Source of the DNA: Candidatus Nanoarchaeia archaeon | GTDB taxonomy: Archaea > Nanobdellota > Nanobdellia > Woesearchaeales > JACPBV01 | Length of the DNA: 64,000 nucleotides | Direction of reading: 5' to 3' | NCBI GenBank assembly: GCA_028279655.1 | Contig: JANQNH010000005.1 | Span: forward strand, 1 to 64,000 | Part shown: piece after piece, positions 1-8,561 of the stretch | Numbering within the stretch: the stretch's first letter is position 1 | Layout: the number at the start of each line of letters is the position of its first letter | Program-made: the position numbers and the translations under genes | The notes under the pieces: generated by a model | The model's database searches: none | Seen by the model: the letters and a program-made list of their open reading frames with translations, nothing else | What the model was told of the DNA's origin: nothing

Positions 1-1050
1 GAGAATTGCGGAACATGTAATGGTCCAGAGGATTGTGATGATGGTGAATGGTGCAATGGAGAAGAGACCTGTGTAAGTGGTTTCTGTCAGGCTGGAACTC
101 CTAGAGTAGTGGATGATGGTGTTTCATGTACAGATGATAGCTGTGACGAGACAAATGATCAGATTGTTAATACACCTAATGATGATAATTGCCCTGATAG
201 GGAAGCAATAGGAACATGTGACAATAATCCTGACAATAATCCATTCACATGGGATGCTGCACCTAAAGTAGAAGGTGTTTGTGATCCAGTAAACGACTGC
301 CAGCTTGTAGATTATGTGTTTGATCCGGTTGATTGCACATTATCCCAGGCTAATTGTCAGGCAGAATGTGACGAAGATAATGATTGTGCATGTCCAGGTG
401 ACCATTGTATAGACTCAGATGGAGACGGCAATGAAGATGATTATGCAGATTATCCTGAGGACGGAAACTGCTTAGCTGACTGTAGCTGCGACATAGCAAC
501 AGGGCAAGGACAGGCCTGTGAACCAGCAGTTACTCTAGATGATCCAGGTTGCAAGGAAGTAAGGAAGATACCCATAGAAAAAGGCATAAGCATGTTTTCC
601 TTGCCTTTGATACCAGACACTCCAAAATCATTTAATGATCTCCAGAATGGATGTGTTTTTACACCAGAATACCAGAATAATGGAATAGCTTACTATAATC
701 CTAGAGCAGGAGCATATGTATTTATTGATGGGAATACCATACTGCATCCAGGACAAGGCTACTTCACTACACAGGAAAACGATTGCGAACTGATCATACA
801 AGGAACAGAGTTTACAATTGATAAAGTAGGTTACCTGGGTACCAATAATGTCTACACAGGTTGGAACATGTTTGGAGCAACAAGCGAGGATATAGCAAAC
901 ATAAACACAGTAAAAGGGACATGTAATTTTGCAGCATCTACTTCCCTTTATGGTTTTGATCCAATAAACTACAGGTACTTTGGAACATGGGGTATGGATT
1001 CAGGAAAAGGATATTTTGCCAAAGTTACAGGAGATTGTAATCTGGGTTAA
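1..1050 (+). CDS. Secreted Cys-rich surface protein, 5' end outside window
   Basis: The frame is open from base 1, so the gene is cut by the window edge; the GTG at 109 used by the ORF track is internal. The visible part has many closely spaced Cys and Asp residues (C-x2-C, D-G-x-S-C-T-D-D-x-C), as in extracellular Ca- or disulfide-stabilised repeats. It is followed by two copies of a domain with a G-I-S-M-F-S-L-P or G-W-N-M-F-G core. The same W-N-L-x-S-x-P domain recurs in the gene at 1713. A secreted or cell-wall location is inferred from composition. The ligand is unknown. The gene probably belongs with the next three surface-protein genes on the same strand. Confidence 0.75.
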   Translation, partial: ENCGTCNGPEDCDDGEWCNGEETCVSGFCQAGTPRVVDDGVSCTDDSCDETNDQIVNTPNDDNCPDREAIGTCDNNPDNNPFTWDAAPKVEGVCDPVNDCQLVDYVFDPVDCTLSQANCQAECDEDNDCACPGDHCIDSDGDGNEDDYADYPEDGNCLADCSCDIATGQGQACEPAVTLDDPGCKEVRKIPIEKGISMFSLPLIPDTPKSFNDLQNGCVFTPEYQNNGIAYYNPRAGAYVFIDGNTILHPGQGYFTTQENDCELIIQGTEFTIDKVGYLGTNNVYTGWNMFGATSEDIANINTVKGTCNFAASTSLYGFDPINYRYFGTWGMDSGKGYFAKVTGDCNLG

Positions 1051-1100
1051 TCTTTATGATGCTGTGATAAGACAGACAGAACATCGAGGTGAAGACAAAG

Positions 1101-1691
1101 ATGATACCATACACTACAGGACAGATAAACTATTTTAGAGACCAACAAGACCAATTAAGTAACAACTCCAAAAATTTAAGACCGCAGAACCTGGTAGAGA
1201 TAGTAGCTGGATTCCTTACAGGGCTTGTTTTATTGACAGGATGCACAAAGGGGCCAGACAAGGCAGCTGTCCAGACAGCTAATCCACCTGACCCTGATAA
1301 TCCATACGGGTTTTTTTGCTCTCCAGATTTTTTAAAATTGTTATACCAGTCTTTAGGGGAAAAGGCGAACTCTAGCGACTTTCAAAGGGTGATAACTGAA
1401 GTCCTAGAACCAATGACACATTCCCAGGAGTTTAGAAACCTTGCATCTGCAGACCCAGATACAACATCAGCTTTTGAACAAATGGTAACAAAAGCCCTAG
1501 CTAATGGAGGGTATTCTCCAGGTTTTGAAACAAGCGTTTATGAGTTACTTAGGGCTAAAGGTTACTCTATACCTTTTGAAAGAATGGTGTCTGAATCTAA
1601 AGACATGCAGCCATCACCCTCATTTGAAAGGACAGTGGACAGGGCCTTACAACAACCAGCCCTTATAAGTAAGCCATACATCACAAAATAA
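1101..1691 (+). CDS. Lipoprotein-like protein with short internal repeats
   Basis: A 196-aa product if ATG 1101 is used. A GAGGTG Shine-Dalgarno lies 9 nt upstream of it; the track's GTG at 1089 lies inside that site. A hydrophobic stretch ends in a lipobox-like L-L-T-G-C about 45 residues in, suggesting a membrane-anchored lipoprotein with an unusually long n-region. The C-terminal half repeats a helical unit of about 20 residues with the pattern S-x-x-F-[EQ]-x-x-V-x-x-[AV]-L at least four times. I do not recognise the family. It lies between two surface-protein genes on the same strand, so an envelope role is likely but not shown. Confidence 0.7.
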   Translation: MIPYTTGQINYFRDQQDQLSNNSKNLRPQNLVEIVAGFLTGLVLLTGCTKGPDKAAVQTANPPDPDNPYGFFCSPDFLKLLYQSLGEKANSSDFQRVITEVLEPMTHSQEFRNLASADPDTTSAFEQMVTKALANGGYSPGFETSVYELLRAKGYSIPFERMVSESKDMQPSPSFERTVDRALQQPALISKPYITK

Positions 1692-1712
1692 AATATACCT
1701 GGGTGTCAAGAA

Positions 1713-3941
1713 TTGCGAAAATATCTATTGACTCTATTTTTTCTTATCCTTTTGCCTACAGTAAGTTCTAGTCATTTTACAGGTACTTTTGATGATTATG
1801 GGGTGGATACTGGCTCTGATGGATTGTTCGACTATCTTACTATTGACGCACAGGTACAGATTACAGACATATCCAAAGACCATATGGTACTGGCTATCCT
1901 TGAAGACAGTAAAGGAAATATTCTTGAATTCAACGATTGTAGGCACATAACACAAACAGGACAGCAGAACCTCCAGATAAACTTTGATGGCCTTCAACTC
2001 TACAAGAACAGGATAGATGGGCCATATAATCTAAAATATATCCAGCTCAGCACCATAAGCAGCTGCACTGGTTTTGGGACACCCCCTGAAGGAGAACATT
2101 CCCTGGAAGATACATACTCTACTAAGGCTTACCAATATACCCAGTTTCAGAAAGCAGAGCCAGCCATATACTGTCTCTCTTCTCCCTGCACTGCTTCCCC
2201 TGACCTGATAAGGTCCAGAGACAACATAAACATGCCAGAACCAAACTCCCCGAACACAATAGATGGATGCGAGGATGGAAGTTCAGGAACATATCTCGAT
2301 TCAGAATCCATAGAAAGCATTACCATTACAAGCCAAAATTCCTTCTTTAAGACAGGAGACACTGTAGATGTTGATATTAAGGTCTACTGTGACAGCACCT
2401 TTGACAATCTTAACCTTGCTTACACAAACAACATAGATAATCTCCAATGGGATATAAAAGACAATAAACAATGCACCTCAACAGGCCTAAGAACCTTCTC
2501 AACTTCATTTACATTGGATAATAATGTGGGGCAGCATGCAATAAGGGGTGTCTTCGGTTTTGGCCTATCTTCTGATAAGGTCTGTGGTAATGGTGATTAT
2601 GATGATAATGATGATTTAGTAATATATGTAAAGGAATGCAACCAGGATAGTGATTGTGATATGAAGGAATGTGATCATCTGGATAGCTCAGCTGCAGGAT
2701 GTTATCAAGGAACATACAGGGACTACAAAAACATACAAAACACCTGCAATCAGGACTATACCTGCACCAAAAATACATGTACCAAATATGATGAGATAAT
2801 AACAGATAACGATGGAGATGGATATGACACAGAATGTGATAATGACTGCAACGATACACCAGCAGGTTTTGATATCAATCCAGGTAAGCAGGAAATCTGC
2901 AACAACAACATAGATGATAACTGCAACAACAAGATAGACAAAGATGATCCAGAATGCGAAGGAAAATTCGGGATATATATAAAAGAAGGATGGAATCTGC
3001 TCTCATTGCCAAAGATAGGCAACAGCCAAATAGAAGAGATTGCAAACATATTTAACAATGACTTTAATAGGATCCTTACATTAAAAGGAGATACCTGGTA
3101 TATATACGACAAAACCCCTAATTCTAATCTCAAACAGCTAACAGAGGAGGATGGATTCTGGATAGATTCAGATAAGGATCTTACAATAAGGATAGATAAT
3201 CAGGCATCTCCTTCTCCAATATTCAACCTAAAGAAAGGATGGAACATTATAGGCTACCCTTCTATGGAAGAGAGATATGTACAAGACCTGTTCCAGGAAG
3301 TTATAGGGGACATAGAATACCTATACACCCATAACAGCCCGTTTACATCCTTTAAACCAGAAAAACCAACAGACTTCCTTATAAAGCCAGGCATGGGCAT
3401 CATAGTTAAGGTTAAGAATGATGTTGTCTGGCAATTTACAACGAGATACATCAAAGGCAACACAACATTTAATCTTGGACTGTTAGACGGCTGGAACCTG
3501 ATATCAATCCCCCTAATCTCAGAAAATACAAAATCAGAGATATTTGGCCCAGAAACTCTATACTATCTGGAAGACAACCAATGGACACGATTAGAGGATG
3601 CCAGTAAGATTGACTACTCTACAGGATACTGGATAAAGACAACCCAGGACACAATACTTATAGGGGGCCATCAAATAAACGACATTAGATACGATATTAA
3701 TGAAGGGTGGAACCTGATTAACTATCCTATGACAAAAGAAAATACTGTAGGGGATTTCTTCCAGAACACCATAAATAACATAGAACAGATTACAATATAT
3801 GATGGAGTATGGAAGAACTATAATCCATCAAAACCATCCCATCTTAACACCTTAAATGAATTGCAACCAGGAAAAGGGATATTTATTAAAGCAAAGAGCA
3901 ATTCCAAATGGAAGTTTGATGACAATCTGGAGGTTGAATAG
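1713..3941 (+). CDS. Secreted surface protein with MopE-like metal-binding motif and W-N-L-S-P repeats
   Basis: A 742-aa protein starting at TTG 1713, followed at once by a signal peptide (Lys/Arg then a Leu/Phe-rich core, S-S-S-H cleavage region). Residues about 365-405 contain D-N-D-G-D-G-Y...D-C-N-D...N-P-G-K-Q-E-I-C-N-N-N-I-D-D-N-C-N, matching the MopE-type putative metal-binding motif. From about residue 420 there are four tandem domains with a G-W-N-L-[LI]-[SG]-[LIY]-P core. No C-terminal TM segment is evident. The function is probably adhesive or structural at the cell surface. The next gene starts 2 nt after this stop. Confidence 0.8.
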   Translation: MRKYLLTLFFLILLPTVSSSHFTGTFDDYGVDTGSDGLFDYLTIDAQVQITDISKDHMVLAILEDSKGNILEFNDCRHITQTGQQNLQINFDGLQLYKNRIDGPYNLKYIQLSTISSCTGFGTPPEGEHSLEDTYSTKAYQYTQFQKAEPAIYCLSSPCTASPDLIRSRDNINMPEPNSPNTIDGCEDGSSGTYLDSESIESITITSQNSFFKTGDTVDVDIKVYCDSTFDNLNLAYTNNIDNLQWDIKDNKQCTSTGLRTFSTSFTLDNNVGQHAIRGVFGFGLSSDKVCGNGDYDDNDDLVIYVKECNQDSDCDMKECDHLDSSAAGCYQGTYRDYKNIQNTCNQDYTCTKNTCTKYDEIITDNDGDGYDTECDNDCNDTPAGFDINPGKQEICNNNIDDNCNNKIDKDDPECEGKFGIYIKEGWNLLSLPKIGNSQIEEIANIFNNDFNRILTLKGDTWYIYDKTPNSNLKQLTEEDGFWIDSDKDLTIRIDNQASPSPIFNLKKGWNIIGYPSMEERYVQDLFQEVIGDIEYLYTHNSPFTSFKPEKPTDFLIKPGMGIIVKVKNDVVWQFTTRYIKGNTTFNLGLLDGWNLISIPLISENTKSEIFGPETLYYLEDNQWTRLEDASKIDYSTGYWIKTTQDTILIGGHQINDIRYDINEGWNLINYPMTKENTVGDFFQNTINNIEQITIYDGVWKNYNPSKPSHLNTLNELQPGKGIFIKAKSNSKWKFDDNLEVE

Positions 3942-3942
3942 A

Positions 3943-5007
3943 ATGAATAAAATTAAGAAAATTAAGAAAATCCTATTGATTACAATATTGATCCTTATTC
4001 TGTCAGGGTTTGTAGCAGCATGGTTGCCCTCTACCCCAGATGGAGATACCGGAGCTACTCCTCCTTCACCACCATCATTATATGATAGCACTCTTGAGAT
4101 CATTAAGATAGCTGCAGAGGTTGATGGAAAAAAAGATACACTTGAAAATAGCGGGGATAAGATCTCAAAAGAGGCAGAGCAGGGCTCAAACATAGACTTT
4201 GAGATTACTCTAAAGAATATATGGGATCAGGAGATAAGAAACATAGATGTTGAGATTACCATAAAGGATATTGATGATGGTGAGGATCTTGATGAAGACA
4301 CGGATATTGATAGGCTAGATGCAGGAGAGACTGATACAGAAAGAGTCAAGTTTGACCTTCCGCTTAAAGTTGACGAAGATACCTATGATGTCATCATTAC
4401 TATAAGTGGAAAAGATGGTGAAAATAATATCCATACTATCTTTTGGGAATCACAGCTGGAGGTAAAAAAAGATAAACATAATGTAAAGTTTACAAAAGCA
4501 TCTCTCTCCCCAGCAACTACCGGATGTGGTGGAACAGCTAGGTTGGATCTTGAACTGCTAAACCTTGGAAGAGAGGAAGAAGAGGTTGAATTATGGATCT
4601 ATAACGAAGAGCTGGACCTCGACTTCAGGGAAGACATAGATCTGGACACAGGTACAGATAAAGATGCAGAGTATGACAAAAGTTTTAGGCTAAACATACC
4701 TGCCAATATAGGTTCAGGACCGTATATTATCCATGTTTCTGCTGATTATGGAAGCAAGAGGATAACAAAAGATCTGGAGCTTAAGGTAGAAAACTGCCTC
4801 CAGATAAAATCAGATCCAGTATCCATAAAGGTGCTTCCTCCAAGCACATCAGAGACTCTAACAAAGCTTCAGTCAGAAACATCTTCTGTTAAAATAATTT
4901 CTAGAAGCGATGAATCTGTTATTTTGTTCCTAGCCACGATACTATTCATTGTTCTTGCTATGGTCGTGTTCTTATTGGGTGTGATCATGATCCAGCTTAG
5001 GAAATAA
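3943..5007 (+). CDS. Membrane-anchored extracellular protein (beta-rich domains plus C-terminal TM)
   Basis: Start chosen at ATG 3943, 2 nt after the upstream stop. GGAGGT at 3929 serves as ribosome site, and the signal peptide (K-I-K-K-I-L-L-I-T-I-L-I-L-I-L-S-G) begins there; the track start at 3856 lies inside the upstream gene. The 354-aa product has two beta-rich segments resembling CARDB/NEW3-type Ig-like domains (acidic; about residues 60-170 and 175-290). A final TM helix, V-I-L-F-L-A-T-I-L-F-I-V-L-A-M, ends in a short basic tail. It is probably translationally coupled to the preceding surface protein. The ligand is unknown. Confidence 0.8.
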   Translation: MNKIKKIKKILLITILILILSGFVAAWLPSTPDGDTGATPPSPPSLYDSTLEIIKIAAEVDGKKDTLENSGDKISKEAEQGSNIDFEITLKNIWDQEIRNIDVEITIKDIDDGEDLDEDTDIDRLDAGETDTERVKFDLPLKVDEDTYDVIITISGKDGENNIHTIFWESQLEVKKDKHNVKFTKASLSPATTGCGGTARLDLELLNLGREEEEVELWIYNEELDLDFREDIDLDTGTDKDAEYDKSFRLNIPANIGSGPYIIHVSADYGSKRITKDLELKVENCLQIKSDPVSIKVLPPSTSETLTKLQSETSSVKIISRSDESVILFLATILFIVLAMVVFLLGVIMIQLRK

Positions 5008-5039
5008 TCTTTTTGTGATCAACATAACAGGCCAATAGG

Positions 5040-5047
5040 TTTAAATA
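5040..5047 (+). promoter_or_regulatory. TATA box of the LOG-like gene
   Basis: TTTAAATA lies about 25 nt upstream of ATG 5072 with no Shine-Dalgarno between them. This spacing predicts a leaderless transcript. Confidence 0.55.
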
Positions 5048-5071
5048 GAAACTATACTTACACAATATAAA

Positions 5072-5602
5072 ATGAAAATCGCAGTCTGCGGCTCTGGTCA
5101 AGCAAAAGACCAGAAAGTTTTGGATAAAGCAAAAAGAATAGGCATTGAGATAGCTCAATCCAAAAACACCTTATTGACAGGTGGAGGAAGGGGCTACCCT
5201 TATGCTGCAGTCCGAGGTGCAATCCTGGAAGATGGCAGGGTGATCTGCTACTCACCTGCAAAAGATAAAGAAGACCACATTAGCAACTATAATTTTCCTT
5301 TTGAAGAATCAGCAGAATATATCTATACCAATAATGGGATCCCAGGAAGAAACCTTGATCTTGTACAGAATGCAGACGCTGTAATAATCATTGGTGGTCA
5401 GATTGGAACCCTTAATGAGTTCACAATAGCCTTTGCCCTTAACATGAAGATAGGGATTCTCAATTCAGGGGAGATAACTGAGCTAATCCCAAAGATAACA
5501 GAGATTTGTGACAAGAGAGGAGAAAGTAGAAATGTATTCTATTCGGATGACGTTAAGGAGTTGATAAAAAAATTACTTAATGCCCCAGTCTCCTCCATAT
5601 AA
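5072..5602 (+). CDS. LOG/SLOG-family Rossmann nucleotide-binding protein (TIGR00725-like)
   Basis: A 176-aa single-domain protein. M-K-I-A-V-C-G-S-G, then T-G-G-G-R-G-Y-P-Y-A-A-V-R-G-A about 35 residues later, then A-D-A-V-I-I-I-G-G-Q-I-G-T-L-N-E-F, is the pattern of the LOG-like/DprA-like SLOG fold. The family binds nucleotide ligands; some members are cytokinin-type phosphoribohydrolases and others are sensors. The canonical PGGxGTxxE catalytic loop reads G-G-Q-I-G-T-L-N-E here, so the Glu is kept. The last 26 bp overlap the convergent gene ending at 5577. The substrate cannot be told from the sequence. Confidence 0.85.
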   Translation: MKIAVCGSGQAKDQKVLDKAKRIGIEIAQSKNTLLTGGGRGYPYAAVRGAILEDGRVICYSPAKDKEDHISNYNFPFEESAEYIYTNNGIPGRNLDLVQNADAVIIIGGQIGTLNEFTIAFALNMKIGILNSGEITELIPKITEICDKRGESRNVFYSDDVKELIKKLLNAPVSSI

Positions 5603-5867
5603 AATCATGGATATTCTCAGAAAACATCAACAACAAGAATATCAGGTAGCCTATCGTAAATATGATAAGCGCAATCATCAGGGGGGTTGTATCTGCAGGA
5701 CTCAGTAGCTCCATACCGCTATAGGCATAAGTTGACCTGTTATATTGCAGGTAAAAGATCCAAGATGCACTTATAAGAGCAGGCAGGCTTAGAACGACCT
5801 TTTGCCACCCCTTCATCTTAGGATGATGTTTAAAAGCTTCTTCTTTCGTTTTCTTTGTTTTGACCAT
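5577..5867 (-). CDS. Small two-helix membrane protein
   Basis: A 96-aa protein starting at the ATG that overlaps the upstream stop (TAATG); the track's TTG start two codons earlier is less likely. The basic N-terminus is followed by two TM helices (about residues 27-43 and 63-85). It is the last gene of a three-gene minus-strand operon whose middle member is pilin-like, so a role in pilus or surface assembly is possible. The family is not recognised. Its 3' end overlaps the convergent LOG-like gene by 26 bp. Confidence 0.65.
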   Translation of the reverse strand: MVKTKKTKEEAFKHHPKMKGWQKVVLSLPALISASWIFYLQYNRSTYAYSGMELLSPADTTPLMIALIIFTIGYLIFLLLMFSENIHDFIWRRLGH

Positions 5868-6313
5868 TAGCAATCACCTATTCCTTCTATTGAAAAACCC
5901 TCCTTGGGGCATAATCTTCCTGAATAAATAATCTTAGGAGTAAATATAATCTTTTCTATTTTCCCTATACCTGGATGCTCTGTCTCAAGCTTAGCTATCT
6001 CAGCAATACCTATCTGGTTCTCCACATCCCCTGAATATACATCCTTGTCCCCCAATATGCTAACCTTAACACCTTCTAACTCCGCCTCTCCATCGTTCAA
6101 AACTGTAAAATATACCCTGTTATCTTTGCTGCACACCCCTTTATTTTCACCATAACTGACCAGGCTTAAGCTAGTGTCATCACATCCAACAACCTCTGTC
6201 TCAGAAACAGAGTATCCTCCGCTCCCCCAACTCATCACTATGCCTCCCAATGCTATGGCAAAACCTATCAGGATGATGGTTGAAAACAAAGGTGACATGG
6301 CTTTCTTAGTCAT
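5867..6313 (-). CDS. Archaeal type IV pilin-like protein
   Basis: A 148-aa protein beginning M-T-K-K-A-M-S-P-L-F-S-T-I-I-L-I-G-F-A-I-A-L-G-G-I-V. That is the short basic leader, S-P-[LI] and long hydrophobic helix of archaeal pilin N-terminal domains (Pilin_N/DUF1628 type). A prepilin peptidase (gene at 12054) would cleave before the hydrophobic segment. The remaining ~115 residues are beta-rich and contain four Cys. The start overlaps the upstream gene by ATGA, so translation is coupled. Confidence 0.8.
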   Translation of the reverse strand: MTKKAMSPLFSTIILIGFAIALGGIVMSWGSGGYSVSETEVVGCDDTSLSLVSYGENKGVCSKDNRVYFTVLNDGEAELEGVKVSILGDKDVYSGDVENQIGIAEIAKLETEHPGIGKIEKIIFTPKIIYSGRLCPKEGFSIEGIGDC

Positions 6314-6600
6314 TTTTTTAATCGATACAATTTCAACTTAATCCAACTCTCCTCTCTATGTACAATGATCAGATAAGGAAAGGTACTGACGATCAGTATT
6401 AAGATGCCGCAGATTACAAGCACATTCAGGAATGTGCTGTCGATATAATGAAATGCAAAACCAATAACTCCTGCTATCAGAAAACCAAAATAAAGCACAA
6501 GCCCCATATTCAGAACTAATTTTGATTTCTCTCTGTTAATCCTGCTTCTCTCCAACTCTAAATATGTTATTTCTCTATCTACCTCGCTCTTTTTTGCCAT
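6310..6600 (-). CDS. Small membrane protein, first gene of pilin-like operon
   Basis: A 96-aa protein with a charged, probably coiled-coil N-terminus (residues 1-28), two TM helices (about 29-50 and 57-78) and a basic tail (W-I-K-L-K-L-Y-R-L-K-K). It leads the operon 6310>5867>5577 and overlaps the pilin-like gene by 4 nt. A TATA element (ATTTATATA on the minus strand, near 6629-6637) lies about 30 nt upstream of the start. The family is not recognised. Confidence 0.7.
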   Translation of the reverse strand: MAKKSEVDREITYLELERSRINREKSKLVLNMGLVLYFGFLIAGVIGFAFHYIDSTFLNVLVICGILILIVSTFPYLIIVHREESWIKLKLYRLKK

Positions 6601-6624
6601 TAAACTCTTCTTAGTTTGATACCT

Positions 6625-6640
6625 ATATAAATTTATCGAA
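6625..6640 (-). promoter_or_regulatory. TATA promoter of the pilin-like operon
   Basis: The minus strand reads ATTTATATAGG about 30 nt upstream of ATG 6600. The mobile element's target duplication begins at 6641, directly beyond this promoter, so the insertion left the TATA box intact. Confidence 0.5.
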
Positions 6641-6648
6641 TCTAATGA
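6641..6648. repeat. Target-site duplication, left copy (TCTAATGA)
   Basis: TCTAATGA directly precedes the left inverted end and is repeated exactly after the right end at 10750. An 8-bp duplication is the size made by IS6- and IS1595-type transposases. Confidence 0.85.
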
Positions 6649-6673
6649 TGAGCTGTTAAGTTAACGTCACTTA
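6649..6673 (+). repeat. Left terminal inverted repeat
   Basis: 25 bp beginning TGAGCTGTTAAGTTAACGTC. It matches the reverse complement of 10725-10749 except at positions 16 and 23. Confidence 0.88.
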
Positions 6674-6687
6674 GTAAAGTAAAACAA

Positions 6688-6793
6688 AGGCACTTGCCAA
6701 CCCCAATTCCTTCAAATTTAATTGTTACAGACATTCTAGAGCTAAAATCAACTACCCACTTGCCACTTGCCAACCTGCCGTAGGGTATTTATA
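6688..6793 (+). repeat. 106-bp CACTTGCCA repeat, copy 1 (inside transposon)
   Basis: It begins AGGCACTTGCCAACCC and ends CACTTGCCACTTGCCAA, then GTAGGGTATTTATA, which is a TATA element. A same-length copy lies on the opposite strand at 59766-59871. The ends are nearly identical and the ~50-bp AT-rich middle is not conserved. Each copy has three CACTTGCCA units in fixed position relative to the TATA box, so this looks like an operator array or promoter module. Confidence 0.75.
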
Positions 6794-6880
6794 ACACTAA
6801 TACTTCTTTAGATAGAATTAGTAACGAAACCTTTAAATACTTCTTATATTATCTATACTATAAATAACTTGTTGGAGTTA

Positions 6881-7057
6881 TGTTAAATGGTCAAAAAAGA
6901 AAAATACATTGATTGGCTATCAGTAGCAATACCTGAGATTTATGTAGGTCAGATACAAGATTTTATCAAAGCAAGCAAAAACTGCTCTTCAGTCGCTGAG
7001 TATGTCAGGAGAGCAGTAGACAACCAATTAAGAGAAGATTTAAAAAGATTAAAATGA
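6881..7057 (+). CDS. Small ribbon-helix-helix-like protein
   Basis: A 58-aa ORF too short for the track. It reads M-L-N-G-Q-K-E-K-Y-I-D-W-L-S-V-A-I-P-E-I-Y-V-G-Q-I-Q-D-F-I-K..., with S-V-A-E-Y-V-R-R-A-V near the end. A beta strand followed by two helices ending in V-x-x-Y-V-R-x-A-V is the CopG/Arc-type RHH pattern. GGAG lies just upstream of ATG 6881 and a TATA-like TTTAAATA lies near 6832. Its stop overlaps the next gene (ATGA). It probably autoregulates the following two genes; this is inference from position. Confidence 0.65.
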
Positions 7058-7779
7058 TACTAATTAGTATGTCGGATGATAGTAGATTGTGGGGGGTGTT
7101 AGATAAAGAATGCGATAAACTTGAGGATAAAGGAGGATATTATCTATTAAATGTAACTAGAAGATTGGTGAAAAATTTATTAAATCTTCCTCAGTTGGAT
7201 TCATTGATGTTTGTTCTAAAGGTTTTGCCTACTAAGTCTATATCAGTCTTAGATTTTCAACAAGTAGTAGCCCAAGCTATAGATAATGCTGATTTTAATC
7301 TAGAAGAATTTTTTATTGAGAATAATGATGGGAAATTACATTTTGATGTGAATATTGAATATGAGGCATATGAAGACAGATACGTAGAAGTTGATGAGGA
7401 GGCAGAAGATGACTTAGGTGAAGAAGTAAATTTGGAGAATGTTGCAAGGAGTGTACAAATTGGATTTACTCCTGTAAATATTGGGTATACAAATATGAAT
7501 TTAGAAAATATTTTATATATGATAATTAAATCCATTAATCAAATCATTGTAGAACTATCAAAAGACGTACCTTACAATACCAAATTCATTTTAGAGTTGA
7601 GATTTAAAAAAGGTACAAGCGACAAAATTAAAAAGATAACAAAGAAAATTTCAGATAAAACAAAACTTAAAGCATACTTTAGGGAATACGAGAATTACGA
7701 CAAATTAGTTATCAAATTGCCGTTTGAGGAAATAAACGATAATAATACTATTGACGAGTTATTGAGGCACATAACATGA
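7054..7779 (+). CDS. Transposon passenger protein, unrecognised
   Basis: A 241-aa acidic soluble protein with no signal peptide or TM helix. There is an Asp/Glu-rich run (about residues 113-127) and a Lys-rich segment (about 190-210, K-K-G-T-S-D-K-I-K-K-I-T-K-K). No family motif is recognised. It overlaps the RHH-like gene upstream and the gene at 7776 downstream by 4 nt each, so the three are one translationally coupled unit. Such a compact cargo unit could be a defence, addiction or transfer function, but nothing in the sequence decides this. Confidence 0.7.
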   Translation: MILISMSDDSRLWGVLDKECDKLEDKGGYYLLNVTRRLVKNLLNLPQLDSLMFVLKVLPTKSISVLDFQQVVAQAIDNADFNLEEFFIENNDGKLHFDVNIEYEAYEDRYVEVDEEAEDDLGEEVNLENVARSVQIGFTPVNIGYTNMNLENILYMIIKSINQIIVELSKDVPYNTKFILELRFKKGTSDKIKKITKKISDKTKLKAYFREYENYDKLVIKLPFEEINDNNTIDELLRHIT

Positions 7780-8561
7780 GGGGAGTTATTTACAAGTTAA
7801 AGTCAGAATTAAAGAATGATGTTATTGATACCTTGAATACAATGTGTTCCAAAAAATGGATACATCAATTTGGTACCATTAATGGAAGGTCAGATAAACC
7901 AATACCTCTGAATCTTTATTTTTTGGGCGTTTGGCAGAACCTTGAGGATGGTTTTACAACTCATTTTTATTTTGATGAAAGTATTGCTCTTCCACAATAT
8001 GGTGAGAATGGTTTATTTGAGCACGAAGCAAAGCGAGCTATAAAGGTAAGATTATATGTAATAGATCATGACAAAGTTAATAACTATATTTTACTTTGTG
8101 GTAGTAGGGTTATATGTAATAAGCTAATTAAGGTTTTGAATGATTTGATATATCAAAAAATTAAGAAAAAGACTAATCCATTTATGTATGTGAATTTTAT
8201 TATAAGTAATGACAGGATTAATAAGATGAAAAAGGACAAGTGTATCTCATCGTTAAATCTGTTCTATGTAGACGAAACAGATGATACAGTAATAAAAAGC
8301 TCTAAAATGACTAGCAAAAAAGACAAAGACTTGACAGAGTCTGATGATTTTAAAAGAATAGGTGAGATTTCAGATAGGCATAAAACTATTAAATGCAATT
8401 CCCCGAAATTTGGAAAAAAGGTAACTATTAACGAAGAGGGATATTTTGCCTCCCTTTTATCAGATATTCAATTCAAAGCTTTGGTGATTTGTCTTATAGA
8501 GGAGTTTGAAAAAGTAGGGATAATATCGGAGTTCAATGATATATTAGTTTCTAAGGACTAG
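7776..8561 (+). CDS. Transposon passenger protein, unrecognised
   Basis: A 261-aa protein, start overlapping the stop of the preceding gene. It is predicted soluble and mixed alpha/beta, with a basic stretch (K-I-K-K-K-T) near the middle and no signal or TM helix. I do not recognise a catalytic motif. The 3' end overlaps the convergent transposase gene by 4 bp, so the end of the passenger unit and the end of the transposase are fused back to back. The partner relation with the 241-aa gene is inferred from coupling. Confidence 0.7.
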   Translation: MRGVIYKLKSELKNDVIDTLNTMCSKKWIHQFGTINGRSDKPIPLNLYFLGVWQNLEDGFTTHFYFDESIALPQYGENGLFEHEAKRAIKVRLYVIDHDKVNNYILLCGSRVICNKLIKVLNDLIYQKIKKKTNPFMYVNFIISNDRINKMKKDKCISSLNLFYVDETDDTVIKSSKMTSKKDKDLTESDDFKRIGEISDRHKTIKCNSPKFGKKVTINEEGYFASLLSDIQFKALVICLIEEFEKVGIISEFNDILVSKD

